Below, one piece after another: positions 45,596 through 57,157 of a DNA stretch of 64,000 bases. The stretch is taken from contig JAKZAP010000008.1 in NCBI GenBank assembly GCA_023053575.1, positions 8,978,034 through 9,042,033 of the forward strand, given 5' to 3'. The translations under genes and the position numbers were made by a program. Each line of letters starts with the position of its first letter. The first letter of the stretch is position 1. This DNA is from Branchinecta lynchi (taxonomy: Eukaryota > Arthropoda > Branchiopoda > Anostraca > Branchinectidae). The notes under the pieces are model-generated. The model was not told where the DNA came from and did no database searches. It saw only the letters and a program-made list of their open reading frames with translations.

Positions 45596-46712
45596 GGTGT
45601 CTGAGGCACCTCGTCCTTCGTTACTGCTTGCTCGAGGCGTGCATTTTGTTTTGAAGACGAGCTTTTGTCAGCAAGATGGGCGGTTACCCTGAAGGATGTC
45701 TTGCTACAGCATCACTGCTTGAAAAACAGGCTAATAAGAACTTACGAGAATACGGCCTTCGGTGGAGTGGAAGTTTTGGGATCGTTCGACGAAGATTGAT
45801 GAGTTGTGGGCGTGATTCAAGGCAAAGGTCTTCAATTTTTTGAATAGACAGCCGAGCACCAGTTTCTTTCTGCATACTCCCGATTTCTACTAGATCCTTA
45901 TTCACCAAAACATATCATACTGAGTAAATCCTGCCTCTGAGTGCGGAAAGTGAAACTCTACTTTATTTAGCGACCAGTTTTGAAATCGTCCAGTTTCTTG
46001 TGGAAACTGAGACGTGGGATTCAGAACAAACTCTACATTAAATGGGGTGCTTGCTCTCAGAAATTGAAGGGAAATAATAATCACAGGCTCAGATTCTGAA
46101 GAACGGAATTAGCGCCGCAGCAGCATCGAACGCTCGTATATCGGTCTTGGCTGAGTGAATAATAACGGTTATGTAGTAGTTCATCATTATGTAGCGAATA
46201 ATAACTAATAGGAATTTATAATCCGCCTGTGCTGGAAACAGAGAAGTAACGAAATAGGCGCGAAAGAAAATATTAAATGAAATGTTTTGACAGACTTTGA
46301 AGACGTTTTAGTTTTCGCAGAGAACACGACGCCTCCAGTATTTTATAGTCTAAAATCGATAATTGTTGGGGTCCGGAAAGCCATTAGAAGTCCGAATAAA
46401 TAATGTTGTTCTGAGCGTTGAGATCGAAGTAAAGACTAGACCTACGTTGCTTGGGCAACGTGAAGTGTTGCAGCAACCTTTGTTCGGCTTCGCCGACTTT
46501 TTGGTTTGGTTTCTTCGCTATAAACGATTAAATGCTGCATTTTCAACCCATCGAGGTTTTCAAAATGGTATGTTCCAATCCATGAAGAATATTTTTCTGA
46601 ACTGATGGCACAAGCTGTAATCACATGGTTATTCCTCAGCGTTGAACAAAAAAAAACAACAACAGAATATCGGAAGTAGGGACTAAATTGACTTTGCAGC
46701 CAGTTTTTTTTT

Positions 46713-47140
46713 TTTTTTTAAATCAATCAATCAAGTTTAATCCGAATAGCTAAAAGCTAGAAAAGGAATACAAATTTACAAAATACACAGACACACAAGA
46801 AACAAATTAACTAATACACTTACAAGAAATTACCAGAAATTAATGATGGAATGAAACTACGTAAAAATTGGTTAGAAGAATTAGCGGGATATGGGGAAAA
46901 CTTATTGCCAGTATTCCTCTCGGACCGACGCACGGAAGACGGGAGGGGAGGGGGGAGTAGATGGGTCATCTGGGGACAACACGTTATCTTAGCTCCAAAT
47001 TCGTTTGAAAGAGTATTTCTACTTACAGATAATTTAGGAATGTCAAGTTTAATGAGAGCCTCTTCGTATGTAATATTATGATCACCCAGAATGATTCGCA
47101 TGGCTCTCTTTTGGACATTTTCCAGGCGATCAGAGGCGAT
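46713..47140 (-). mobile_element. LINE 3' fragment with (TTGA)n tail
   Basis: The minus strand reads DRLENVQKRAMRIILGDHNI and ends FLRSFIPSLISGNFL. The tail tcaatcaatcaag (46724) follows a T-run. The paralogous segment at 49490 (ccagttgaactttatcc) is the empty site, which fixes both borders to within a few bases. Confidence 0.88.
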
Positions 47141-48046
47141 CAACTTTATCATTTCCAATCGTAGACATCATGACTTGTAGGAATTTGGAACATTATCTTA
47201 TATAACCTAGTTGGCATTATAAAGCTATCCATAGCTTTTTAGTTCAAAATACCAAAATACCTCTACTAATTATTGCGTAACATATATCGTTGTTTTACAT
47301 TATCATTTGTATCCCTTGCGTTAACAATTAATTCTAGGTTACAGTGAAAGACCATCACCATAGGATCTCATGAAAATGGCAATGCTTAGCAACCAATTCT
47401 TGAACGACAACATGAACGAAACTTTTCTTATCATAAAAAACACCGGAAACAAAATAGGTACACATACTAGGAAAAGTCAGAAGCCCGGAAGATGATTACG
47501 GTGTAATCGTCAACTGTTAGTTACAAGTCCCTGACTTGTATCACAGTTGGGTTCCGCCTATTCTTTGTTTGAGTGTTTACCCTACCACTAAAGTTGTCAA
47601 CCCCTCTAAGACTTAATTCTAAGTTACAGCTTGATAGACTATGGAGACTCATTTTCTTACCCTCAGATTTAAAGAGATCAAATAAAATGTTAAAAAAGTT
47701 TTTACCCTACCGCTAAAGTTGTCAACCCCTCAAAGACTTAACTCCATGTTACAGGTGATATACCAAGGAGATTAATTTTCTTACCCTCTGATTTATAGAG
47801 GTAAATAAAATATGCACCAATTTGCACTAGTTTCTAGCCCCTTATGAACCTGTTCTAGCAACTGATTCCTACTTACAAGTCCATCTCCCCGTGATAGACA
47901 TAGGATTAAATTATTTTCAGTTCAAATACACCAGAAACAAAGAATAGGATTAATAGGTACAACAACTAGCAAAAGTTACAAGCCCCTAATCGCCGAAAAT
48001 GATTATGGTGTAAAAGTCGATTTTTGCTTACAAGTAAAAACAAGAC

Positions 48047-49450
48047 CAAAGGTTTCGATGGGATCCCAAAAATTCAATATCTGATCCAGACAACTGGGTC
48101 TTGTCTTAGCCAAATCCAGTCTTCGCAAGACTCCTTGAACATTTTTACAATTAAAATTCAGAAACAGATTAAGGCCAAATAGCTAATCACCTGAGAGCAT
48201 GTTCAGCATGTGTGTTTACCCCTATAAGTCATATCTGTTTTGACGAAAACTTCCTGCCACTTCTGCCAATTTCCCGGTTCCGGCCAAACTCCAGAACTAC
48301 TTGTCCGGCGAAAAAAGAAAGCTCAAAGACGAAATCAGGGTATCTTCTTTCCCCAGTAATGAACATCTAATCACCTTCAAATAGAAATTTAGCTTATAAC
48401 AAATTTTCCGATTCCAGCCGGATTCCGGTCGAACTATATGTCCGGGTAAAATATGATTGGCATACAGGGACTCAGCATTTCTTCTTACCCCTAAATCGCT
48501 TATCTAATCAACTAGAAATAAAACTTGGACTTCCAACAGATTTCCGGTTTTGGCCGGATTCCGGACGAACTACATGTCCGGGTAGAAAATTGTTTTCACA
48601 TAAGTGTTCAGCATGTCTTCTTGCCCTAAATCGAACATCTAATCAACTCCAAATAAAACTTTTAATTTTGACAAACTTTCCGGTTTGGGCCGGATTCCGG
48701 TCGAAGTACTTGTCCGTCCAGAAAATAGTTTTCACCGTCGTCTTCAGCATGTCTTCCTACCTCTAAATCGAACATCTAATCAACTTCAAATAAAACTTTT
48801 ACTTTCAACAAACTTTCCGGTTTGGGCCGGATTCCGGGCGAAATACTTGTCCGTCGAGAAAATAGTTTTCAACGTCGTCTTCAGCATGTCTTCCTACCCC
48901 TAAATCGAACATCTAATCAGTTTCAAATAAAACTTTTACTTTCAACAAACTTTCCGGTTTGGGCCGGATTCCGGGCGAAATACTTGTCCGTCGAGAAAAT
49001 AATTTTCACCATCGTCTTCACCATGTCTTCCTACCCCTAAATCGAACATCTAATCAACTTCAAATAAAACTTTTACTTTCAACAAACTTTCCGGTTTTGG
49101 CCGGATTCCGGGCGAACTACTTGTCCGATGACAAAATAGTTTTCACCATCGTGTTCAGCATGTCTTCTTACCCCATAATCGACTATCACATTAGCTGTTT
49201 CAAAATATTTTGTTTGTCCCTTAATTTGAATCCCCTCCCCCACCCCTAAATGTAGAGCTACAAAGCCCATCTACGAACTTGACTGGTCCGACGACCCAAC
49301 GAACCCTCACACCAAGTTTCATCAAAATATCTCATTCCCTTCGAGAGTTATCGTGCTTACAGACGGACTGACGGACGGACGGACGGACAGACGGACAACT
49401 TTTGCGATGTCATAGGTATCCCTCCACTTACGTTTTGGGATCCCAAAAAC
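48047..49450 (+). mobile_element. Element with 137-bp tandem core, copy E (most complete)
   Basis: Left end agaccaaaggtttcgatggg; core units at an exact 137-bp spacing around 48685, 48822 and 48959, with older degenerate units before them; right end ttacgttttgggatcccaaa. Units contain catctaatcaacttcaaat, actttccggtttgggccgg and cagcatgtcttcctacc. Each unit is open in one + frame because 137 is not a multiple of three, an artefact rather than coding. Confidence 0.88.
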
Positions 49451-51109
49451 ACAACAGAATATCGGAAGTAGGGACTAAATTGATTTTTCGGCCAGTTGAA
49501 CTTTATCCTTTTCAGTCGCCGACATCATGACTGGTGAAAACTTGGAAAATTATCTTACATAATCTAGTTGGTATTATAAAGTTATCCGTAACTTTTCAGG
49601 ATCAAAATACCATAGATGCCACTCTACTCTGCTAATTATTTCGAAACTATGTCGTTGTTTTACATTATCATTTGTATCCGTTGCGTTAACACGGTCGGAA
49701 ACCTGTCACCGCCGAAGATGGTTATGCTATAACATCCAATTATTACTTACAAAAGTTACAAGTCCATGACATGTCTCTCAATTCGGTTCCGCCTATTCTT
49801 TGTTTGAGTTTTTACTCTACCACTAAAGTTGTCAGCCCCTCAGAGACTTAACTCCATGTTACAGTGATAGACCAAGGAGACTAATTTTCTTACCCTCTGA
49901 TTTATAGAGATAAATAAAATGTGCACCAATTTTCTCAAGTTTCTAGCCCTCACGAACCCTTCTAGCAACCGATTTATACTTACAAGTCCATCTCCCCTCG
50001 ATAGACATGGCACCAAATTGTTCTCACGATCAAATACACAGGAAAGATATAATAGGAATAATAGGTACACCAATTACCAACATTGCTAACCCCTCGTCGC
50101 CGAAGATGATTATGGTCTAACAGCCGACTGTTGCTTACAAGTACCCTGCATGTCTCACGATTGGGATCGGCTCATTTTTGGTTTCACTGTGTACCTCACT
50201 ACTGAAGTTGTCAACCCCTCCAAACTTTCAAACTGTTGTATCTCATGAAGGAATTTTTGTACCAAAAAACAGATTGCATATACTTTGATCAACTCATCAA
50301 GGTCTACCGAATGACTTGGAAAAAAAAAAATTCTATCTGTATTTGTTCAAAAGTTGATTTTTTTTTTGCCGTAGGCCAACTTTCTAATTTCACCACATAG
50401 AAAGGAGCAAAGGATGAGCTCTAATTTCTTCAGCAGTGAGAGAACTTTTAAAGTTTAAGAGGCCCATCTGATTTCATTTATCTTCATCACTCCCAAGTGT
50501 AAGAAATGAAACGATAAACTCAGCTGAAATCACAAACCGAAACGGTAGAAATAATAGATGGCAGCACTTTCGGACCCGTTGGAAAATGACAAATTTTTAA
50601 TTCTATATAGAATTTTAATTCTATTTTCTATTTATCACTCAAAGAAGATGTCTTGGCTGTGGGGCCAGGGAACTTGCGCACATACTTCACACTTATTCTA
50701 GTTCATCTTCAGTTTAAAACTGGTGCTTGTCTGCTTGCCTGCTAGAACGGAGCTTTCCACTCGAAAGCAGAAACATGGTTTGATAAAACGAAAGCTTGGC
50801 TGTATAACTTCAGATAGTCCTCTCTGACATAGGCTATACAGCTCTACTTTAGTTCGCACACTGTAGGCTGTGGATCGATTACAAGCAAAAACCATCCTTT
50901 TTGGCCCCAGGCAAGCTTTCCGGAAATGTAATGTCATATTCATCAATCCGACCTAAGGTCCACACTTTCCGTAAAAACCGGGCAGGTTAAACCCTTACCA
51001 CTTTCTGAGAATAAGCGCAAATAGGGGTACTAGGAAAAAAAAACAAAAAAAAAAAACCGACGAAACCAAAGTTTTGCTCTCGCAACACAATAAGTATTCC
51101 TTGAGTTCA

Positions 51110-51275
51110 AGTCCTTCTTGGCAAGGGTCCTCGTCAGGCTGTCAATCTTCATAGTCAAGGTCGGGGAAGGACACAATCCTGTAATCTATATATATGTATA
51201 CAGGTTTGTTTCCTTCCCCGAGGTTGACCCTGAAGATTGACAGCCTGGCCAGGACCCTTGCCAAGAAAGGCCGAA
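51110..51275. repeat. Inverted repeat with about 65-bp arms, Penelope-like style
   Basis: cttggcaagggtcctcgtca, ggctgtcaatcttca and cggggaagga on the left pair with ttccttccccg, tgaagattgacagcc and aggacccttgccaag on the right. gccgaaatatcgctgatgaa and gctgacgtatccgttgta follow. One arm with the same flank recurs at 62740. Terminal inverted stretches with a tgatgaag/cgaaat box are familiar from Penelope-like elements; I see no enzyme. Confidence 0.7.
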
Positions 51276-51479
51276 ATATCGCTGATGAAGCATCGTAGCT
51301 GACGTATCCGTTGTATACATTATTTGAATATATGAAGAAAAGAAGCATGTCAACTTAAGGCTCGTCGCCACAACTGGTCTTACTGCCTCCTATACCATCA
51401 TACCCTTAATTTGGAAGCATGACAGAAGGATTTGATTTCGTAAGATCAGTTTTATTTCAAAAAGAAGAAGCGGAGGCAT

Positions 51480-51690
51480 TTTAACACAAGTTCAAACGCG
51501 GAAGATCGCATGACCTGAATTTCCTGGGGAACGAGTTTTATCCCATTTGAAAATATTTTTCCTGAGATGTTTTCGATCGAAGAGGTTCCAACTTGAATCG
51601 GAGGTCAGCTAGTAGAAGTCCTTGTGTTGCTGTATGACAAACTTGAGTACTCTGCTTTCAGATTTTATCCTTACAAGTACGCCTCATCGG
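51480..51690 (+). repeat. Dispersed repeat shared with 33680-33900
   Basis: Same order of blocks as at 33680 with a few short deletions. Nothing links the surrounding sequences beyond this block. Confidence 0.8.
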
Positions 51691-52184
51691 ATAAGCTGAT
51701 TAGACAAGTTTTGAATGCAATGTAGGATATTAGGTGGTTTAATCCCGCAGGGATTGATAAAAGAATGCACACGAAGTCAGGCGCAAGTGCATTTTTGTTG
51801 GGTGCACTTTACCGAATCTATCGAAAATTTTACCGAATCCTGAAACTAACAATTCGATCTTCAGATTATTGAACCGAAAGGTAACACTAAAGGGGAGCAT
51901 GAAAGACGATAAGCCTGCTACTAGTCGTCGTCGTGGCGAAGCGCACTTGGGACAATATATTGCCGGGCAGGATAGCAGTTATTATACCCAAGACAAAATA
52001 AAATTCAGCAGCGCAGGCAAAAATGTTCTAGATCCTTTTTTTTGGCGTAGGCTAAACTTTAACTGCGTCTCTTACAGACTCTAACATTTACCGTGAATAA
52101 CAACGAGATCCGAAGAATTCCTGAAACCGGATGGAGCGACGTCTCGGCAGCAGCAGCAGCTACTGTAGGCTAGTCAATTCCCAT

Positions 52185-52370
52185 GATCACATAAAGTGAG
52201 CGCCGCATGCGAGATTTTTTAAGTTAGCTTTTTCCTGCCAAATTTAACCATTTCCATGCATGTTCTAGCTTTTAATGTTGCTCAAATCCCAATAAAAACC
52301 CCAGTTAAATGAGGCACCCGTCCACAAAATAGAGAGTTCATTTGTGATTGGAATGTCTTTTTGGGATCCA
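52185..52370 (+). repeat. Dispersed repeat shared with 30990-31240
   Basis: gagcgccgcatgcgagat, cctgccaaatttaacc, ttccatgcatgttctagctt, ttaaatgaggcaccc and tgtctttttgggatcc. See 30990. Confidence 0.65.
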
Positions 52371-53130
52371 AAATAAAAGTAAGGACTATCGATGAAATCA
52401 TAGATCAGTCCTTCTGTCTGCGAGCATTGCTTCACTCGACATCTCGAGTTCCGAACAGTTTTAGTAAAACTTTAGGTCTCCGGTCCAAAAATTTTACCAA
52501 AACTTAAAAAGTTGGGGGTCAGGGTGCTGCCACTCCCCCCTTGCGACGGCCCTGCATGAGGTACATAAATCAGTTGGACTTAGTCTTTGATCCCATGTAG
52601 TGACTACTACGAGCTGAGCTAGGGGTACTTGCTCGAGCTTTCAGTTGATCCCCGTCTGATCCCCCTTTTTCGCTGCGCATAGCAGAGGAAAGAAGTGTAG
52701 GAAACGCGCTGACCCGGTCTGCCGCGCGTCCTGACAACGAATCGGCTTTTATTTTGGAAATTATATATAGCTGTTTGTAGAGGTAACGAACTATGATGTT
52801 CCGCGTAGCTCTTACCCTCCGCTCGTTTACATCTTGCACGGTATAAGGATCTATTCGGCTCCGCGTGGTCGTATGACAGAGAAGGGAGACGGAGATTCTG
52901 GTGCTGATTTGTTCTTGGTTGGACTAACTTGCTTTTGTGCCAATTTTAAAAATGAATTTCTGCCTTTCTGCGCTTGCCTAGTTCTGTCTCTGGTTTGAAG
53001 GAGCGTGAGTGAGATAGCTGACGCTGTGATGTTGGATGCCACGCGCTTCAGATATTAGATTGTTAACACTGTCTCAACTGAAAATCTCGTCTCTTAACCA
53101 ATAAGACTCTAGGTATCCTTTTTCTCGCAG

Positions 53131-53908
53131 GGCATCCAACGTTGCGGCCGTCGCCACGAACCTCTTGGTAGTAGACAGTCGGAATGCGATTCAGGCAGCC
53201 ATCGAAGAAGCTCGATCAGTGTCTAGTGCTGCCATGCGAAACAACCGCAGATCCTACGCAGCTTCACGTCCTTCACCTGCTGCGGCGCGTCAGGCTAATG
53301 CCTACCCCTCCCGAAGCGCTCAAGTGGTATCGACCCTGCCTGTTTCGACTCAGCAGACTCGACCTCAAACACGCGGTTCGGTTGATATCCAGAGGAATAC
53401 TAGAGGACATGTCGCTGCAAACAGGCGTCCCGCTCAGGGTGCCAGAGCCGTTGCTTCCGTCCCAGTACGCCCAGACTCAACGAGACCGGGAGTTAGAGCT
53501 GGATCACCAAACGTAGTTCCTATCAGGGTCCAAGTTCCGCAGGGCCCCGTTAGAGCTTCAGGCTCTGTTGGAACACATGGACCAAGGCAAGTTATTTCAG
53601 CCACGAGCTTGGGAAATATGGCCCGGGGGAACGCTCCATCTGGTCAGATTGACCAAATGTACCCTGCAAATATCAATCAGAACAATGTGTTTCTGCAGAA
53701 CGGTCAGATCGTTAGGATGGAGAATGGTGGTACCATCCGCTACATCGTTATGCAGAATGTGCAACCGAATGCTGCAGTGCAACGAGTGCCGCAGGCAGCG
53801 CCAGCAGCTGACGTAGTGGTGGCGATGCAGTCTTCCACACTGCCAGAAGGTCAGGAGAATGAGGGGTCTAGACGAGCACCACAGCGCGACTTTGTCCAGA
53901 TTGATTGA
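53131..53908 (+). CDS. Terminal exon of an unrecognised Arg/Ala/Val/Pro/Gln-rich protein
   Basis: A strong acceptor (tcctttttctcgcag) precedes a 258-codon open frame. It starts ASNVAAVATNLLVVDSRNAI and a short helix QAAIEEARSVSSAAM. A low-complexity basic region follows (residues about 35-150). The end is more regular: NNVFLQNGQIVRMENGGTIR, YIVMQNVQPNAAVQRVPQAA and DFVQID-stop. The length without a stop makes chance unlikely. The first base completes a codon begun upstream, so the preceding exon ends in phase 2; I did not find it. The RNF8-type RING exon would donate phase 1, so a direct join shifts the frame. Likely nuclear or RNA-binding by composition, but that is a guess. Confidence 0.7.
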
Positions 53909-54231
53909 AAGTTTATTTTGGGGTGCCGTTGCTCTTTATTTCGGAAAGAGTAGTTATTTGTTAAACGCAGAGACTGGAAGAAAGTTGCGCTAGTACCTTG
54001 AATTCAGTGATATTATTTTGAAATTTGCCGCATCACGCATCGAGTGTGTATGATTTAATCTGATAGCGCTAACGGGGTGGGGTGGACGGGGGCCGTTTTA
54101 GCAATTGAGTCTACCAATTAAGTCCCACTTCGTCAGTCCTTGCTTACCTATTATTGAGACTCGAAGTAAATTACCGGGGTAATGGTAGTTTAGAGAGCAG
54201 CTGAAGTGAACAGCGATTCCGTTGACGTCTC

Positions 54232-54572
54232 CAGGGGCGTCACGACTGGGGGGGGGGGGGGGGGGGGGGGCGGGGGGGGCACGACAGTGTTGTTGGCCAG
54301 TCGGTAAAAAATATCCGAGTCGCCACGAAGCGCCGCGATTTTTGGTAAAAACAGTCGATTTTTTTCTTGGAAACTGTCGATCTTTTTAAAATCAGTCGGT
54401 TTCTCGTAGAAATAGTCGATTTTTTTCTTAAAATCAGCTGAATTTTCGTCAACACAGTCGTTTTATTCTCAATAATAGTCGTGTTGCAAAAGCAGTGGTA
54501 AAAGTGACCAGCCAGTCGGTAAATACCTTGCCCCCCCCCCCCCCCCAGACATTTTGGCTAGTAACGCTTCAG
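54232..54572. mobile_element. hAT-type MITE (341 bp)
   Basis: Ends CAGGGGCGTCACGACTGGGG and GGCTAGTAACGCTTCAG; flanks gacgtctc and gacgtcac differ at one of eight positions. The core has roughly 20-base cagtcgattttt units and cgccacgaagcgccgcga. It is downstream of the 53131 exon and upstream of the AATAAA, so it is probably in that gene's 3' UTR. Confidence 0.93.
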
Positions 54573-54761
54573 GACGTCACGAGCCTTGTTCGAAATAGAT
54601 GAGCGCTTACTCATTTCAAGTTGGATGACGCACAATACCATACTTCTGATTAAAAAATTTCGCGCTTATTTTTCTTGATGTATGAACGGGCATTTTATAT
54701 TCTAGAGTTGACTTTGCCTTAGTTTGATTGTTCATCTGTTAAATTACTTTTATATGGAAGA

Positions 54762-54767
54762 AATAAA
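54762..54767 (+). promoter_or_regulatory. Candidate polyadenylation signal AATAAA
   Basis: AATAAA in tggaagaaataaagatactg, after an AT-rich 3' stretch, is the first canonical signal downstream of the stop at 53908. Cleavage about 20 bases later would give an 870-base 3' UTR containing the MITE. Confidence 0.45.
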
Positions 54768-55016
54768 GATACTGCAGCATATTAACCTATGTACGAGGAT
54801 CACGGGACGTAACTTGAAAAGATTTCCTATCCCAAATGTTTTTCGTTGACTTGTATGTGCGCACATCCTACACGCAGAGAGAAAACGCAATATTTGGCCT
54901 ATATAACGAACCGGTAACTTACCCAGACATTTATACAATGGGTTACATAGGTACACATATGTTTGTACGTCAAGGATGTATGCAAGTCTTCTTTAGTTCT
55001 TCTCGGTGTTCAACGT

Positions 55017-56290
55017 GTCTGGGATCCCAAAGCGTAAGTGATGGCTTCATAAAAGTTGTCCGTCCGTCGGTCAGCACGATAACTCTCGACGGGGTTGAGA
55101 TATTTTCTTCGAACTTGGTATGAGGATCAATTAGGTCAAAGGTCAAGTTCGTAGATGGGCTTAGGGGGCATACGGCTACATGGTGTAGCCCTACATTTAG
55201 GGGTCGGATTTTGTATTAAGGGATAACCAAGCTAATGTGAAAGTCGATTTCGGGGTAAGGAGACACGTTGAATCCAGAACTGAACTTCGTTTTCTTGCCG
55301 GACAGATAGTTCGCCAGGAGTCTGGCAAAATCCGGAAGTTTCGTAAAAGTAAAAGTTCTGGCTGATGTTGAATAAAAGTTCGATTCAGGGGTACAGATAA
55401 TAGCGCTTGTTTTTTGAGCCAAAAGGCCATTCAAGATTTTATACACTTTACAAATAAACAATTACACCTCTAGAATACTATTCTACGTAATCTAAGCTAA
55501 ACTATCATTCCTGAGACTGAATCCTTTAGCCACATATTTACAAACCTCTACGATACATTTGGGGTTTGTAGATTTCAGGATACGGGGAAGCGATACCAAC
55601 CCACCCCCAACAAATGTTGCTCTCAAATGCGAAAGCTCTTGGCACTCTAAGAGGAAGTGGTTCAAATCCTCCTCCTGCACTCTGTGCTGACTGTTCTGGG
55701 ATTTTTCCTTTTTCGCCGGACAAATAGTTTTCTCGGAATCCGGCGAAAACCAGAAAATTGATAAAGATGAAATTCTCATCTGAAGTTGATTAGAGGTTAA
55801 ACGTTGGTCAATTAAAGTGTCAATTTGGAGGTAAGAATACATCGTGAATCCATATTTGAACTAATTATTTCTGCCGAACAAGTGGACTGGCCGGAATCTG
55901 GTGAAAACCGGAAATTTGGTAGGAGTAAACTCTATTCTGCAGTCATTCGGAAAGTCCTTGTAGAAGCAAGAATACAAGAAGAACCCATATGTGAACCTGA
56001 ATTTTCTCGTTTTAGTTCATCCGGAATTTGGCAGAAACTTGAAATTTGATAGAAGTAAAAACAAAAAAAATTAAGTCGATCGGAGCATCAAGAAGGGGCT
56101 AACCTACATGTTGAATTCAAATTCATTATTTTCCCGCCGTACGAGTAGTATGACTGGAGTCGGGCCAAAACCAGTGAAGACATAAAACAAAATTCCAACC
56201 TCGATAAAAATGCATTTGAGGAGGCAAGTATACGCGAAAAAGACAGGGTGAATCAGGAAATACTGTCCGGAAGGATACTTCTGTTCAGAA
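55017..56290 (-). mobile_element. Element with 137-bp tandem core, copy F, with nested LINE
   Basis: Reversed: gggatcccaaagcgtaagtg, gtccgtccgtcggtcagcac, ctacatttaggggtcgg, then diverged core units (ggtaagaatacatcgtgaat, ggaatctggtgaaaaccgga) to about 56270. A LINE 3' end at 55408-55700 interrupts it. The most diverged copy. Confidence 0.72.
55408..55700 (-). mobile_element. LINE 3' fragment (C-terminal finger)
   Basis: The minus strand reads HRVQEEDLNHFLLECQELSH, VSLPRILKSTNPKCIVEVCK and YVAKGFSLRNDSLA-stop. It resembles the C-terminus at 12364 (HFMCECEGLNDL, RKVARFLHAGVS). Only the second half of the finger is left. Confidence 0.75.
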
Positions 56291-56805
56291 CAGGATTTTT
56301 GGTATATAGGCTACTAATTTTTGGCCCCTAAATAGGTTCATAAGGCAAAATGCGAAGCAATGACGTTACTTCAAGGTACAGTCCAAATTATACTTACAAT
56401 TTACCTGTAAAAGAGTAACTAAATAACTCTTCCTACTCGGTAATTACTCGGACTCCCTTTGAGTCCGTTCAAGATAGACCGTCAAAAGCCAGCTACAGTG
56501 TGATAAAGAATAATAGTCTCATCAGTTGTTGGGTATAGACAAATAGTATTTGGGTATTAGATCAAACGCTGCCTTAGTTGTGACCATGTTTGACATGCCA
56601 ACATACTGCTATTGTAATCAGCTGATCGGAGTTAACTGCTTTCAAAACAGTTACATATACAAATCATAAGAGATCACCCCTCCTTACATTGGTCTAGGTC
56701 AAGTTTTACTTTGATTTCTTGTATTATTTATCAGTCAAAACACATTTTTTCGAGCCTCGCCGCAAATTCATCATCTGATGTGTCATAGTCCTATTGTAAG
56801 AGAAA

Positions 56806-57022
56806 ATGCTTTCCAGTTTAAATTTGTCCACTGTCGAGACGGTAGAGGTCGACTCAGATTCGGCAGATGAATCAGTTAGCGACGAAGAAGAAGAAGACTA
56901 TGACTATTTCTCGCCTCGTCGCCGGAGGCGTCGTCGTGATTGGACTGACTCCGACTCCCAGTCCTCTGTTGAGGGTCTCCCTGGGTCCTACTACGGTGGC
57001 TATGGGGAGTGCTACAACTGCA
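56806..57022 (+). CDS. Acidic/Arg-rich CCHC zinc-knuckle protein, exon 1
   Basis: The start ATG (gagaaaatgctt) follows an in-frame taa by six bases. The protein begins MLSSLNLSTVETVEVDSDSA, with an acidic Ser/Glu tract (VSDEEEEDYDYFSP), an arginine run (RRRRRRRD), SDSQSS and a Gly/Tyr stretch (GSYYGGYGE), then C-Y-N-C. The exon ends tgca|gtaagt in phase 1. Spliced to 57996 the product is 85 residues. Composition and knuckle suggest nucleic-acid binding, perhaps RNA processing. I do not recognise a named family. Reading through the donor gives a 90-codon frame without the knuckle. Confidence 0.75.
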
Positions 57023-57157
57023 GTAAGTGGTCGTTCTTTGATGAAATGAGTCAACAGTTCGTGTTACCTAGAGCTTGAAAAAAGAATATTATATTGTTCA
57101 GGCCCCATCCGGCAAGAACAGGTTAGCCGTTGTACTTTTCGTGTCCGGGGAGTATGA

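Larger units (their letters stand above)
46660..50220 (+). repeat. Duplicated 0.7-0.9 kb segment flanking a 137-bp-core element
   Basis: The left copy (46660-46712 plus 47141-48040) and right copy (49448-50190) share aatatcggaagtagggacta, gacatcatgac, gttttacattatcatttgta, ttccgcctattctttgtttg, ctaaagttgtca and cttacaagtccatctcccc. Both also carry internal partial repeats (for example accactaaagttgtcaaccc at 47583 and its variant at 47709). Copy E of the 137-bp element lies between them and a LINE interrupts the left copy only. Confidence 0.8.

Noticed and set aside
46086..46111. Candidate last exon of the RNF8-type gene (GSDSEERN-stop in the right phase)
   Set aside because: Poor polypyrimidine tract and very short; the in-line stop at 41166 explains the C-terminus more simply.
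48685..49249. Three similar 72-96-codon frames beginning MGRIPGEILVRR
   Set aside because: They are one 137-bp repeat unit read in successive frames; periodicity, not coding, explains them.
51240..51320. Hammerhead ribozyme suggested by gaaat...ctgatga
   Set aside because: The spacing between the GAAA-like and CTGATGA boxes leaves no room for the required stems.
51869..52084. 71-codon frame (KDDKPATSRRRGEAHLGQYI) as the missing exon before 53131
   Set aside because: No donor gives the phase needed by the acceptor at 53131, and no similarity supports it.
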